64,000 nucleotides of DNA, taken from the NCBI RefSeq assembly GCF_036373705.1, contig NC_089852.1:29624707-29688706 (forward strand). Reading direction: 5' to 3'. Origin of the DNA: Amia ocellicauda (Eukaryota; Chordata; Actinopteri; Amiiformes; Amiidae). How positions within the stretch are numbered: position 1 is the first letter of the stretch; every line of letters starts with the position of its first letter. The position numbers and the translations under genes are program-made. The notes under the pieces are model-generated. The model saw nothing but the letters and a program-made list of their open reading frames with translations. It was not told the DNA's origin and did no database searches. Below, piece after piece: positions 26,537-37,392 of the stretch.

Positions 26537-27764
26537 CACTCACCTAAAGGATTATTAGGAACACCTGTTCAATTTCTCATTAATGCAATTATCTAACCAA
26601 CCAATCACATGGCAGTTGCTTCAATGCATTTAGGGGTGTGGTCCTGGTCAAGACAATCTCCTGAACTCCAAACTGAATGTCTGAATGGGAAAGAAAGGTG
26701 ATTTAAGCAATTTTGAGCGTGGCATGGTTGTTGGTGCCAGACGGGCCGGTCTGAGTATTTCACAATCTGCTCAGTTACTGGGATTTTCACGCACAACCAT
26801 TTCTAGGGTTTACAAAGAAAAGTGAAAGGTGTGAAAAGGGAAAAACATCCAGTATGCGGCAGTCCTGTGGGCGAAAATGCCTTGTTGATGCTAGAGGTCA
26901 GAGGAGAATGGGCCGACTGATTCAAGCTGATAGAAGAGCAACTTTGACTGAAATAACCACTCGTTACAACCGAGGTATGCAGCAAAGCATTTGTGAAGCC
27001 ACAACACGTACAACCTTGAGGCGGATGGGCTACAACAGCAGAAGACCCCACCGGGTACCACTCATCTCCACTACAAATAGGAAAAAGAGGCTACAATTTG
27101 CACAAGCTCACCAAAATTGGACAGTTGAAGACTGGAAAAATGTTGCCTGGTCTGATGAGTCTCGATTTCTGTTGAGACATTCAGATGGTAGAGTCAGAAT
27201 TTGGCGTAAACAGAATGAGAACATGGATCCATCATGCCTTGTTACCACTGTGCAGGCTGGTGGTGGTGGTGTAATGGTGTGGGGGATGTTTTCTTGGCAC
27301 ACTTTAGGCCCCTTAGTGCCAATTGGGCATCGTTTAAATGCCACGGCCTACCTGAGCATTGTTTCTGACCATGTCCATCCCTTTATGACCACCATGTACC
27401 CATCCTCTGATGGCTACTTCCAGCAGGATAATGCACCATGTCACAAAGGTCGAATCATTTCAAATTGGTTTTTTGAACATGACAATGAGTTCACTGTACT
27501 AAACTGGCCCCCACAGTCACCAGATCTCAACCCAATAGAGCATCTTTGGGATGTGGTGGAACGGGAGCTTCGTGCCCTGGATGTGCATCCCACAAATCTC
27601 CATCAACTGCAAGATGCTATCCTATCAATATGGGCCAACATTTCTAAAGAATGCTTTCAGCACCTTGTTGAATCAATGCCACGTAGAATTAAGGCAGTTC
27701 TGAAGGCGAAAGGGGGTCAAACACAGTATGAGTATGGTGTTCCTAATAATCCTTTAGGTGAGTG
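26537..27764 (+). mobile_element. Tc1/mariner DD36E-type transposon, copy A (1228 bp)
   Basis: Bounded by TA (26535-26536, 27765-27766) with short inverted ends 'cactcacctaaaggattatt' and its complement. It is nearly identical along its whole length to copy C (45051-46271) and to the ends of copy B (42926-43396). It lies just downstream of, and antiparallel to, the sialyltransferase gene, ending 140 bp beyond that gene's stop codon. Coding damage is described in the pseudogene entry. Confidence 0.95.
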
Positions 27765-27798
27765 TATGTGTGTATACACAGTGAATAACTGTAAATAA
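26685..27798 (+). pseudogene. DD36E Tc1 transposase, frameshifted near N-terminus
   Basis: The ATG at 26685 corresponds to the start in copy C. At about 26815-26830 this copy reads 'aaagaaaagtgaaaggtgtg' where copy C reads 'aaagaatggtgtg', a net gain of 7 bases that breaks the frame inside the DNA-binding half. The remaining 314 codons stay open from 26854, including Asp in 'WSDESRF', Asp in 'QQDNAPCH' and Glu in 'NPIEHLWD'. The normal TAG stop after 'GGQTQY' is mutated to GAG, so the frame runs on through the inverted end into flanking DNA. It is inactive as an autonomous source. Confidence 0.9.
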
Positions 27799-27903
27799 AA
27801 TTCCAAGTGCAAATAATTGAACCCAGGTCTGTCTGCCTGTGTTTCTTGTGGAAGTGAAAATAAATGCACTACGTGATACAGTCACAGAGCTCAGTGCAGT
27901 GCG

Positions 27904-30359
27904 TCAGTGCCGCAGTGGGGAGACGGGGGGGTGGAGCGAGGGTGTGGCCCTCCTGGTGCCGGCCTGGCATTTTCCGAGTTGAACCCTAATGATGCCCTGG
28001 TTATGGAGCATGAGCAGATGGCTGAATTCAGTGGACATGGCGTGGATAGTCTTCTTGGCCTGCTGGTCATCGTAGTAGTGGTTGGTGAGTGGGTGCTTGC
28101 TGTGGGGGTCCTTGGAGAAGGGCCAGAAGCCGTAGAGCTGCACATTAGCACAGAGCTCCAGGGCCAGGCTGGCCATGATGAGCCCAGTGCTGAGACGTAT
28201 CGCCTGCAGGCCCTGTGCCTTCCAAAAACGTGCCAGGTTGTGCAGGTACTCTGGGTTCAAGAAGACGGGGCGTACAGGGCTGTCAAAGTCCTGCAGGGTG
28301 TAGAGGGCCCGCAGGGACACGGGGGTGTTGCGGCTGTAGGAGAAGGCAGGAAGCACCAGCAGGGGATCCCCGTAGCTGCCCAGGCTGTCCACAAAGGGCC
28401 GCCGGAGCTCCATCAACCCATTGAACCTGAGGGGGGCGAGAGCACGGCAGTGAAAAGCCACACAGAATCAGCCTGGTTCAGTCATTCTTGGTGTGATGAT
28501 GTCCTTGTGACCATTAACAGTTTTGTCAGCTGGGTTGCTCTGCCTTTAAGACAGCTCTGGTAAAGCCCGTACTTAGAAAACAAACTAATTCAGATACCTG
28601 ACTAACTTCAAATTATCCTTTCGCGGCTAAGGGTTTTGCAAAGGTAGCATTTAAACAAATCGATAGTTTGCTCAGTAATAATACTTGAGAAGTTCCAGTC
28701 AGGGTATATAGCCCATATCATATCACAAAGATGGCTCTGGTCAAAAAAAGTTGGTTATTGACTTAAATATTTGTACAGTTTCAAATGCTGTCATTGTACT
28801 TGATCATCTCACAACATTGGTAGACCTGTTCAGAACTGTCTTGACATCACTTACAAACAAGCAGTCTGTTTCTAAAACAAAAGGTATTGTTCGTGGCGTC
28901 CTTCTGGGTTCTGTTCTGGGTCCTGTGGGATTTATTTTTATATTGCATTACTATTTTCTATATACTTTTACCATTAGGTGTAATTATTGGATAAATTGTA
29001 ATTGTTATACTGAAGATACAGATTATCTTGTCAAAACATCAGCAACATTAGTAATATTCCATCTGAGAAGGAAAAAAGTGACAATAGTAAGTACAAACGT
29101 TTAAATTAAGGATTTAAGTGAAGGTATTTTGTTGTCTTACAATTGGCTTCACTACATTCGCTCCCTAGTACATTGAAGGATTGATTTAAAAAATATGTTA
29201 TTAACATATAAAGCATTAATTGATTGAAATTTAACAGAGATGCCTACATCCTATAAGCCTGCACCTTTATGGAGGCCAGCTGACAACAGCCTTCTTTGTG
29301 TTCTTTGTAACAAAACAAGTGATCTTAATTATTCTCCAAACAATTATGTGAATTAAGTAATTAAGATCTTAGGAGGAAAGACCAGGACAGGAACTGTCCA
29401 GCTCTATCCGTATGATATTATCAATTGGGATGCCCACCCTAACTCTGACTCACTTATCAAGAAGGATGCTGGGATTGGCAGTCACCAGGCTGGTCTTGTT
29501 ACCCACATCCCTCTGATAGCCATGGTCCACGGGGGGAAGATTACACCTGTGCAGCACAGAGACAGAGAAGGCGTCGGGTCACACACCAACTTATACAAAC
29601 AAATGAACATATACCCAACATGCATCCTAGTGCAATAGAGAGAGAGAAGCAGTGATACACTAAGGCAGGTATTGCATGCACACAAAAATACAATGGTACC
29701 CAGAAATAACACATTATTATCCAGATGGGCTGCTCTGAGGAGGGCAGAGGAGAAACTGAATAGTGCCTACTTCCAGTCCATCCATCCACTCTCACACACA
29801 CACAGTTACAAGGCAGGTTTGAGGATCCCCAGAACCAGGGGGCAGCAAACGAGCAGGGGAAGCACATGGCCATCTGACTCCTCAAGACTTGTCCTGTTCT
29901 CCTGCAGAGGAGAGCGAAGAGTAGTGTGGAAAATACTGGATGTGGACTGGATTGTGGTAACAGACTTTGTTTATATGGACTTTGATCTGGTTTTGAGTTT
30001 TTGTTCAAATAAACTTTTGTTTCTTTTGCTAAACACAGTTGTGCGCCTGCCTGTTTGATTACAGCAGTGAAGGTCACCCATGACAGAGGGATCTGTAATA
30101 CGTTTATCATGAGCACTGTGTTTAACAAATCACGTTCTGCTCTCCACATCCCTACCTTATGAACGCCTGTGTTTCTTGGCAGTTTGACAAGCGGCGGAAC
30201 TACACCCATCAGGCAGCGCGAAAGCACGCCGGACGAGGTGAGCAGCGGGGGAGTGGGGCCGATGCTCGACGGTAATGACATTTTAATCACGCCATTTGAA
30301 GCCCGTTCTACTGCTATAACACGTGACAATGGCAGTGTGGAGACCAAAGCTGTCTCTGA

Positions 30360-30401
<42 letters not shown>

Positions 30402-31032
30402 CCTGATGACAAACTGGGCTTCATCGATCTCTCCTCCGCAGCTGCTGTTCATGAGAATCCCTCCATTCCCAACCACAGCACATGACGTGAAAGTCCGATT
30501 TCCAAAAGGATGCTCCTAAAGGAGAGACACACAACACACAGTCACACACCCTGCTCAAACAACTGCTTGTTACACCTGTGTAGTGACTTCAGCCCCAGTT
30601 ACTGACACCACATCACCATCCATGTCTTCTAGCAGAACATTGGCTTGTATTGATTAACTACCGGTTTAGCCCAGGTGTAATCCTCAACTGAAACATGACT
30701 TTGTGTGCAGTGTGAATTATAAAACCCTATCCTGCCTCTAAGTTCCATGGGTTGTTGTGTATTTGTTCCAATCACACTCTGATTCTCTGGAAATCAGACA
30801 ACAGTGAATACATACAGTCTAGCCAAGACACATGGGCTATTGTTATCAGCAGCACAATACTGTTACTTCACACTCGTTTCAGTAGCTGCAGTGTCTCATA
30901 TACAGTGCCTTGGCATATCTGCTGGACAGGAGTTCACATCACTTTTACTAAATGGTTAAATGGTTGTGAAATTGCAGTTTGTGACTTTTTTTTAACATTT
31001 TAAATTTGTGTGAAGCAAATACAAGTGCATTT

Positions 31033-31087
<55 letters not shown>

Positions 31088-33771
31088 TGCTCGCTCTCAG
31101 ATTTGAATTTGAAATTCAATTATCTTTATTGTGACCTGACTTTTCCTCCTCTCTCTCTCTGTCTGTCTCTCTCTTTTTGTCTGTGTACCCAATTAGACTT
31201 TGCTTTACATTTGGGATGCAGCTGTGGTGAATCTGAGAGGCCATAAATAAAAGCTTTGGACAAATAAATACTTAACAACTATAACTATCGGAACAGTAGC
31301 CATAAAGACAGTTAATAGTTAAGTATTAACTGGTTTGTGGTAGTAGAATTCCTGGTGCTGTGTTGTGAAAGGACAGCTGTACTCAGACTTATAGGAACAG
31401 ATGTCTTGTCTCAGGACTGAAACATCAATCCTGACACACAAAGAGCCTCTGATCCTACTTATATATAGCAGATGTTTTAATGTGTTTTTTTTAACACCAG
31501 AAAAGGAAGGGCTGAAGTTGTTCCCTCGACAAACCCAGCAGGGTTTCAGTATGGAGAAGGTGCTGGTTCCTGCACTCCACCCCCCTCCCCTCCCTGAGAG
31601 AGCAGTCTCCCACCTTGGGGAAGGTGCTGAACAGTTTGGGGGTGACCTGGATGGGCTTCCTCTTTTCCCCGTCATACACAACCTTTGACCCCAGGGGGGT
31701 GTTGGTCTGTGAGATGATGGCCTTGGAGAGACCGTCACACCTGCTGTTCAGCTGAGCCCTGGAGCATAAAAAGAGATTCAGAGAGAGAGTCTCTGACAGA
31801 GAATGCATTACGTTTTTATTGGCATTTAAGCAATTAAAGTCCAGTGAATAACCTGAAATGGTACAAAGGTACGCGGTAAACGAGTTAATAAATAATGTTT
31901 AGGTTACCAAAAACTGAAAATAATGTACATTTCAAAGTATATATTGTGTTACTACAGCCTCTTAAGCATTATTTGGTAGTGTTATGCACAGCTCCTGTGT
32001 ATAGAAGTTACACTGTATTCCTACAATGCGCACATCGTTTGAAAGCTTATTCTCTTGGCTACCAGCGTGTTTCATTCTCAAACACATCCGATTTACAGTT
32101 TCTGTGTCACCTGCCGTCATTCAGAGCCCGGGGGTAAATGCTCAGTGTGCTCTGGGGGGGGGGGGGGGGCTTATTCAGACGGTCACAGATCACAGAACAA
32201 CCTAACGACCAGTATATGTTATTTGATGTTGTATCAAACAAAGTGAAGTTTAGATCCAATTCAATATAAATTCATTGTGTATTAGTACACTGTAAACATA
32301 GTTTTCCATCTTGACATTTTGAGCTCTCTATGGGTGTGTGTTGCTTCTTCCAAAACATCGATGTCTTGTTTTGATCAGTAGACTGTCTGGTTCGAGAATA
32401 TGTCATAATTGTCAATATTTTCTGAGATTTTGTATTCCTACTCAGACCAGGTATCCCCCCACCCCCCCCCCATTTCAGAATGCAGGGGGGGTATCAGAGA
32501 ATGCTTCAGAATCGTTAGAAAGCTAAGAGTCTCAGCTCTCATGGGATACCAAACACTTGGTAAACAACACAACAGTGAAGAGCACACATGGATTTGGTGC
32601 CCTTTAAAGGGTACCAGAGGGGTTTGTCAGCTTAAGGGGTTAAAATTTGTTAAACAAAACAATTCCATGATTTCTTTTTTATCTCCAATTGTTTATTTGT
32701 TCTATGCTTTAATTTCAGAGTACATTGAGACATGAAACTGCGTAAATTTCAATAACAACTGGAAACATTTAGGTGTTCAAAAACTTTTGACAGGTAGTAT
32801 TTCCTCAAAAACGGATTATTGCAACGGCTTGTTTGTCTGTTTCCACTACTATTCTGAACAGACTGCAATATTTTTAAAAACATCAGTCACTACACAACTG
32901 ACTTAAAAAAAGCAGTTCTCCTTTTTAACCTCTTCGAACCCAGTCTTATATGATAATCAAGAAGCGACTTTGGTGGCTTATGTTGTAATACATGTACATG
33001 TACATCCTGTTCACACCAAGGTGCTCAAATAAAATGTCAATACCCAGCCACCCATAATGTTTTAGTGTATGCGTGTGTATTCAGTGTGTGTAGAGTATCT
33101 AAACAGAAGTAAATGAACTACTAGAAATGGAGGGCAAACCTAGCTGCACAGGTCCATGTGTACCTAGGAAAGATTAACAAGAAATGCTTTTTTACCTGAA
33201 ACTCTGGAATTTGTGTTCCTGTTTCTCCCAGTCAACAATGTGTGTCTGCAGCAGCCTGTCAATCACAGACTGTTCCCTGAAACGCAGAACAGACAGGCAG
33301 TGACGCTGGCTTCTGCCCTTTCAATACATTTGAACCACAGTTGTGCATGGGGCTCAGATCACACACACATAAGGCTTTTGTGAGAAAGCAGAGTAAAATG
33401 TCATATTTCTTTGTGTGGTGCTGTGCAAATATTACCAGCTGTACTATTTTTCCGAACTTGGATTATTCCACATTTTATCATCAGTTTTTAAGTGTGTTTT
33501 ACCAGCTGAGCTCCACCCTCTCTCTCTCACTCTCCCCCCTTCTAGCTGCTATCAGCCCTTTTCTGCCCCCTCACCCTCCCTGCAGACTCATCTCTTGATC
33601 TTGATATTACCCCGCCCTCCCACCCATCTGCCTACATCTCTGCTCACCCATTACCTCTATAGGAAAGACATATAAATTACATTTTTCCTGCAGTAACTTA
33701 AAAAGTCCAAACATTCAGATCTGGAAAAAACTGAACAATGGAGATGACACTCATCACATGCTCATTATATT

Positions 33772-33821
<50 letters not shown>

Positions 33822-35006
33822 TAGCATCAAAGAGATTTAATTTTACAGCAAGTCACAAATTAAACAAGATTTTTCTGTAATTAGGTTAGTGTTTTGGGGC
33901 GACTCGTGACTCAGCATCAGAACATCTGTTGGTTTTGATCCCAGTGGGCAGATATTTGGACTGCCATTCTCCATTGTTATTTTATGTTTTTTAAGATTTT
34001 AATGTTTGGACTTATTTTCAAAGCTTAAGCATCCACCATTATTCAACTACTTTGAAGAGTGCAACTAAACTCCTTCTTCTATATGAAAATGCATATGAAT
34101 GTCTATACAAATACAATTCAGCAAACATTTACACTTGTACCTGAAAAACTATGTTGCAAATAACTTATATAAATCCATTTAGTTTATTTTTTAAGATTGT
34201 ATTGTATTTCAAAAATATAATTCAATTGACATGTTACTATATATATGGATATGTTTATAGATATGTATATTTCCCTTCTCAAACCCTGAACATCTTCCCT
34301 TCCTACCCTCCAGCCCCCCAGAACCCCCAACCCTTCAAACCCTTACCTGCAGTTCTGACATTTTTCGGACACTGTTTTTTTCACTGCTGGGTGTGTCACT
34401 CTGACATTGCTGTGGCAATACACACACTCACTCAGTCAGTATAAAACATCCATGGCAAACAAGAACAGCTTTTAGTAAAAACCCTTCCTTCACATTTACA
34501 GTATTATCACGTTGTATAACAAGATCAAATTTGCTTTACTGTCATGACTTGGAATTGTGTTTCCAAAATACTTACAAGGTTTTACTTTGTACTTTATACT
34601 TTGTTGCTGCTGTTACTCTTTCACACACACCATGCCCTACCTGGCTGCATTCTAGACACACTGTACTCTGTGCCTTAAAGATTAAGAACATGTCCACACA
34701 CAAAATGATATATATAAATATGCATAATTTATTCATACTGATGAAGGCTGATGGGTCGCCAATAAACGACGAGGAAGAATTTTTTTTTTAAATAAAGAAG
34801 ATGTTTGAGTTGAATACTTGTCGTTTTGAATGTAGACCATTTGCCTTTTGGAAATGTCTTTCTCCCGAGGCTGTCAGTGTGCAGTCTGTGGCTGTGGCCC
34901 TCACTCACCTGTAGCTGAAGGTGTACCAGAAGCTCATCAGTACTGTCCCCAGGATGAACAGACACAGCATCAACGAAAACAGCAACTTCACAATGAATCG
35001 CCTCAT
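27904..35006 (-). CDS. alpha-2,8-sialyltransferase (ST8Sia family)
   Basis: Transfers sialic acid from CMP-sialic acid in alpha-2,8 linkage to sialylated glycans, in the Golgi lumen. Minus-strand exons: 35006-34909, 34409-34347, 33276-33196, 31758-31614, 30515-30403, 29546-29454 and 28426-27904. Phases agree at all six junctions, giving 371 aa. Residues 1-32 form a short basic cytosolic tail and one membrane anchor (type II). Sialylmotif L runs about 140-167 ('[11 protein letters not shown]', 'NSSCGGEID', 'FVIR'), followed by 'CNLPP'. Motif S runs about 275-301 ('[16 protein letters not shown]', 'LYGFWPF'). Motif III is 'HYYD' (314-317), motif VS H326-x4-E331, and the C-terminal Cys is 351. 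The stem has a CxxC ('EKCQNC'). The shape fits the GD3-synthase-like branch (ST8SIA1/5/6 and fish-only members); ST8SIA6-like is my best guess, so no symbol is given. Confidence 0.9.
28740..29340 (+). repeat. L2/CR1-type LINE fossil inside a sialyltransferase intron
   Basis: On the plus strand, antisense to the host gene, decayed reverse transcriptase can be read: '[15 protein letters not shown]' (compare the family block GVPQGSVLGP) and '[11 protein letters not shown]' (compare CYADDTQLYL), then 'LLTYKALI' near 29200 (compare LLTYKALNG). Frames shift between these pieces. It lies wholly in the intron between the last two coding exons (28427-29453). Confidence 0.7.
30361..30398. repeat. (CT)n microsatellite in a sialyltransferase intron
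   Basis: A CT run that begins only 4 bases from the splice donor of the motif L exon (exon edge at 30403, donor 30401-30402). On the sense strand it is a GA run directly after the donor, so its length could affect splicing. Confidence 0.95.
31036..31083. repeat. (CT)n microsatellite
   Basis: About 24 units of CT in the intron between coding exons 4 and 5 of the sialyltransferase, with further CT-rich sequence to about 31175. Confidence 0.95.
32154..32169 (+). repeat. G16 homopolymer
   Basis: Sixteen consecutive G in a sialyltransferase intron, preceded by 'cccgggggtaaatg' about 25 bases upstream. C-rich runs recur on the same strand near 32455-32470. Confidence 0.9.
33774..33816. repeat. 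(AT)n microsatellite
   Basis: About 21 units of AT in the intron between coding exons 2 and 3 of the sialyltransferase. Confidence 0.95.
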
Positions 35007-35600
35007 TACTCTCCCCTCCCCTCTTTCTCCCCTCTTCTCTCCTAACCTCCTTCTCCCTCTCCCTCTCCCTTTCCCAATCTCTCCTTCCCTCACTCGCTCC
35101 GTGTCCCCTTCTCTGCTGCCTCCCTATCTTTCTCTAGATCTCCCTCCTCTCTGCACCTTGTTTGTCTGTCCTTCTGTCCCACTCCTTTTCCTCTCTGTCT
35201 CTTTCTCTATCACACTTCTTCTTTTTTCTCTTTATCTCTTTTACTACTCTCTCTTCCTGTAGCTTTCTCCCCCCCGGTTCTATACCTCCTCCACTTCACC
35301 CCAGTCTTCTCTGGCTTGTCCTGCCTGTAACCTTTTTCCAATACCCTCCACACTTCTTTCCTCTCACCCTTCTGTCCCCCTCCTCACCTTACAGCAGAAG
35401 TGACTGTCTTTTCATTTTCTTTATTTTTTCCACTATTTATTTTCCTATCAGTTTCTCTCACTCTCTCAGTGTAGTTCAGCCTACTACGTTCCAGCTTTTC
35501 CCAAGACTCCCATAATCTCAGCAATTGCTCCTTGCGTCTCCCCCTCCCTCCCTCACACACACTCTCACAGTCACTCTCTCTCCGTTTTTTCCCACCCTGT
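35007..35600 (-). other. purine-rich region upstream of the sialyltransferase
   Basis: On the sense (minus) strand about 600 bases directly upstream of the ATG are overwhelmingly A and G; the plus strand is CT-rich with few purine breaks. It may be leader plus promoter, or an intron before a non-coding first exon. An in-frame upstream extension to 35093 begins with GTG, so the ATG at 35006 is kept as the start. Confidence 0.7.
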
Positions 35601-35702
35601 TCTGATTCCCCGCCCCTCTGTCTTCGGCACTGATTTGAGCAGAGCCAGTAATTTGAGTGCCTGGTACTGAATTAGCTGCTGTTCTGTGCTGGATTGTGTG
35701 AG

Positions 35703-35729
35703 TGGGGGTAGGGGGTAGGGGGTAGGGGG
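35703..35729 (+). other. perfect four-tract G-quadruplex motif
   Basis: Four G5 tracts separated by TA loops of two bases ('gggggtagggggtaggggg' and one more unit). Further G tracts follow to about 35765. It lies about 700 bp upstream of the sialyltransferase ATG, on the template strand of that gene. Confidence 0.9.
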
Positions 35730-36081
35730 ATTGTTGCAGGGGGAGGATTGGGGGTGTGGGGGGCGTCTGGTAACTCTGTTTATATTAAGGCAGGCTTTGA
35801 CAGCCAATCAGGACCAGCCAAGGCTATCAGCCAATCAGATTCTCTATCAGCCCCTTTTCTGCTGTCTCACCCCTCCCCCCATGCTATCTCTCTCTCTCTC
35901 TCTCCCTCTCTCTCTCTCTCGCTCTCTCTCTCTCAACTTCTTAAACTCTCTTCAAATACACACATAAGATCTTGGTATCAGGGGAAGAGAAAATATTGTG
36001 ATTGACATTGTTCCCTGTCTGCAGGGACATCTTCTTGACATTGTTCCCTGTCTGCAGCTGATTCTTGAAAAATGTCAGAAA

Positions 36082-37392
36082 GGGAACTCTGACATTTCTT
36101 TCAGTCACCTGAGTCACCAAGGCCATCTCAGTCCTCAGGTTACTGCCAAGACATACAGGATACATACATGGCAAATGTTGCACTCTTAAGTTTTCATCTA
36201 TATTATAAATGTTACGTGGACAAAAATAGCTCTAAACTTCAGCTCAGGTGATGAGTACATATTTAAAATTAAACAAATAATCTCCCAAAAATATGCATTG
36301 GATTTGCTCATGTTTGTACTGATAAAAACTTGGTAATAATTTTCTAAAATAGCTTAATGTTGTAGTTACCATTCAGGGACTATCAAATTATATCCTCAGG
36401 GTCAAAGGTTTTCCTCTACAAAGAGCAGAAAGTACACAGCATGGGGCAAAGTTCTGGGGGGGGGGGGAATTAAAATAAACCTGTTTGTATGCATCTACTA
36501 ATGCTTCACATAAAGAATACAAACACACAGTTATGGTATGGAATATGCATCAGAACATAAGAAAAGTTACAAACAAAAGCGGGACAAAATCAGCATTTTC
36601 TAGTAGTTAATCAGCTCAAACTTCATACCAATGTTTCTTGAAGGACTTCAGAGAGCCAGCCTCAGACACCTCAGTGCATGCTTTGCTCCAGACCTCTACA
36701 TCTCTTTGTGTAAAGAAGGCTCCTATTTTTAGTAACTGTATTTGGTCCAGACCCTTTAGGAATACAAGTAACTGAATCAGATCCCCTAGTAATTATTAAT
36801 TCACCTCAATAGAGAGTTCCTTACAACCTTGTGTAAACAATTTACAATTATAGACTATGTTTAAAAAATATCTGCTCATCTTAATTAATTTCCGTTTTGT
36901 ACACCCACATCGTTACTACTATTTATTATTATTATTATTAGTAGTAGTAGTAGTAGTAATAGTAGTAATAGTAGTAGTAGTAGTAGTAGTAGTAATAGTA
37001 GTAATAGTAATAGTATTTGGCTCACGCAAAAAAGACTGGTGCCCATTGTGCATTCACTTTGTATACTTGTTACTTATTAGAAATAATAATAATAATAATA
37101 ATAAAAATAATAATAACGTATTCTATTTTTTCACAGAAATGACACAGACGTGCAAACTGGGACATATGGGAATACTTTCATTTATGTGTAGGTCTTCAAT
37201 TAAGTCTTCTTCATCTCCCAGAAGCTTCATATACCAGGGATGTATTCTATACATTCATATTTATACGTCTGTATTTATATTTATTGCCTGGCTTGAATTT
37301 AATTATTTTCTGCTGTACTGTCTAGTATGTTTTTCCACTGGACTGTACATTGTTTCAGTCCCTATGAGACTGCAGAGGCATGACTGGAGTTT
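36082..37392. repeat. duplicated unit, copy 1
   Basis: Matches 40018-40876 nearly base for base in the same orientation. Copy 1 contains 486 bp (36159-36644) that copy 2 lacks, and lacks about 65-70 bp that copy 2 has near 40760-40828. It includes the antisense LINE tail at 36545-36840 and a GTA/AGT-type trinucleotide run (36937-37016). The long frame 36857-37444 is just a translation of that microsatellite. Confidence 0.9.
36545..36840 (-). repeat. CR1-like LINE 3' tail region, antisense
   Basis: Begins 'agaacataagaaaagttaca', the complement of the LINE end 'gcaaactttcttatgttctt' at 46981-47000. The following bases ('tttcttgaaggacttcagag', 'ctctttgtgtaaagaaggct') continue as in other copies of this repeat class. 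The same stretch, truncated at its start, recurs at 40093-40265. Confidence 0.6.

Noticed and set aside
27907-28563. 218-codon plus-strand frame
   Set aside because: Shadow of the last sialyltransferase exon on the opposite strand.
29541-30476. 311-codon minus-strand frame
   Set aside because: It is the motif L exon of the sialyltransferase read through into an intron with a (GA)n repeat; the Arg-Glu run is the microsatellite.
35007-35093. N-terminal extension of the sialyltransferase (Arg/Gly-rich)
   Set aside because: It begins with GTG and is a translation of the purine-rich leader; type II sialyltransferases have a short cytosolic tail, as given by the ATG at 35006.
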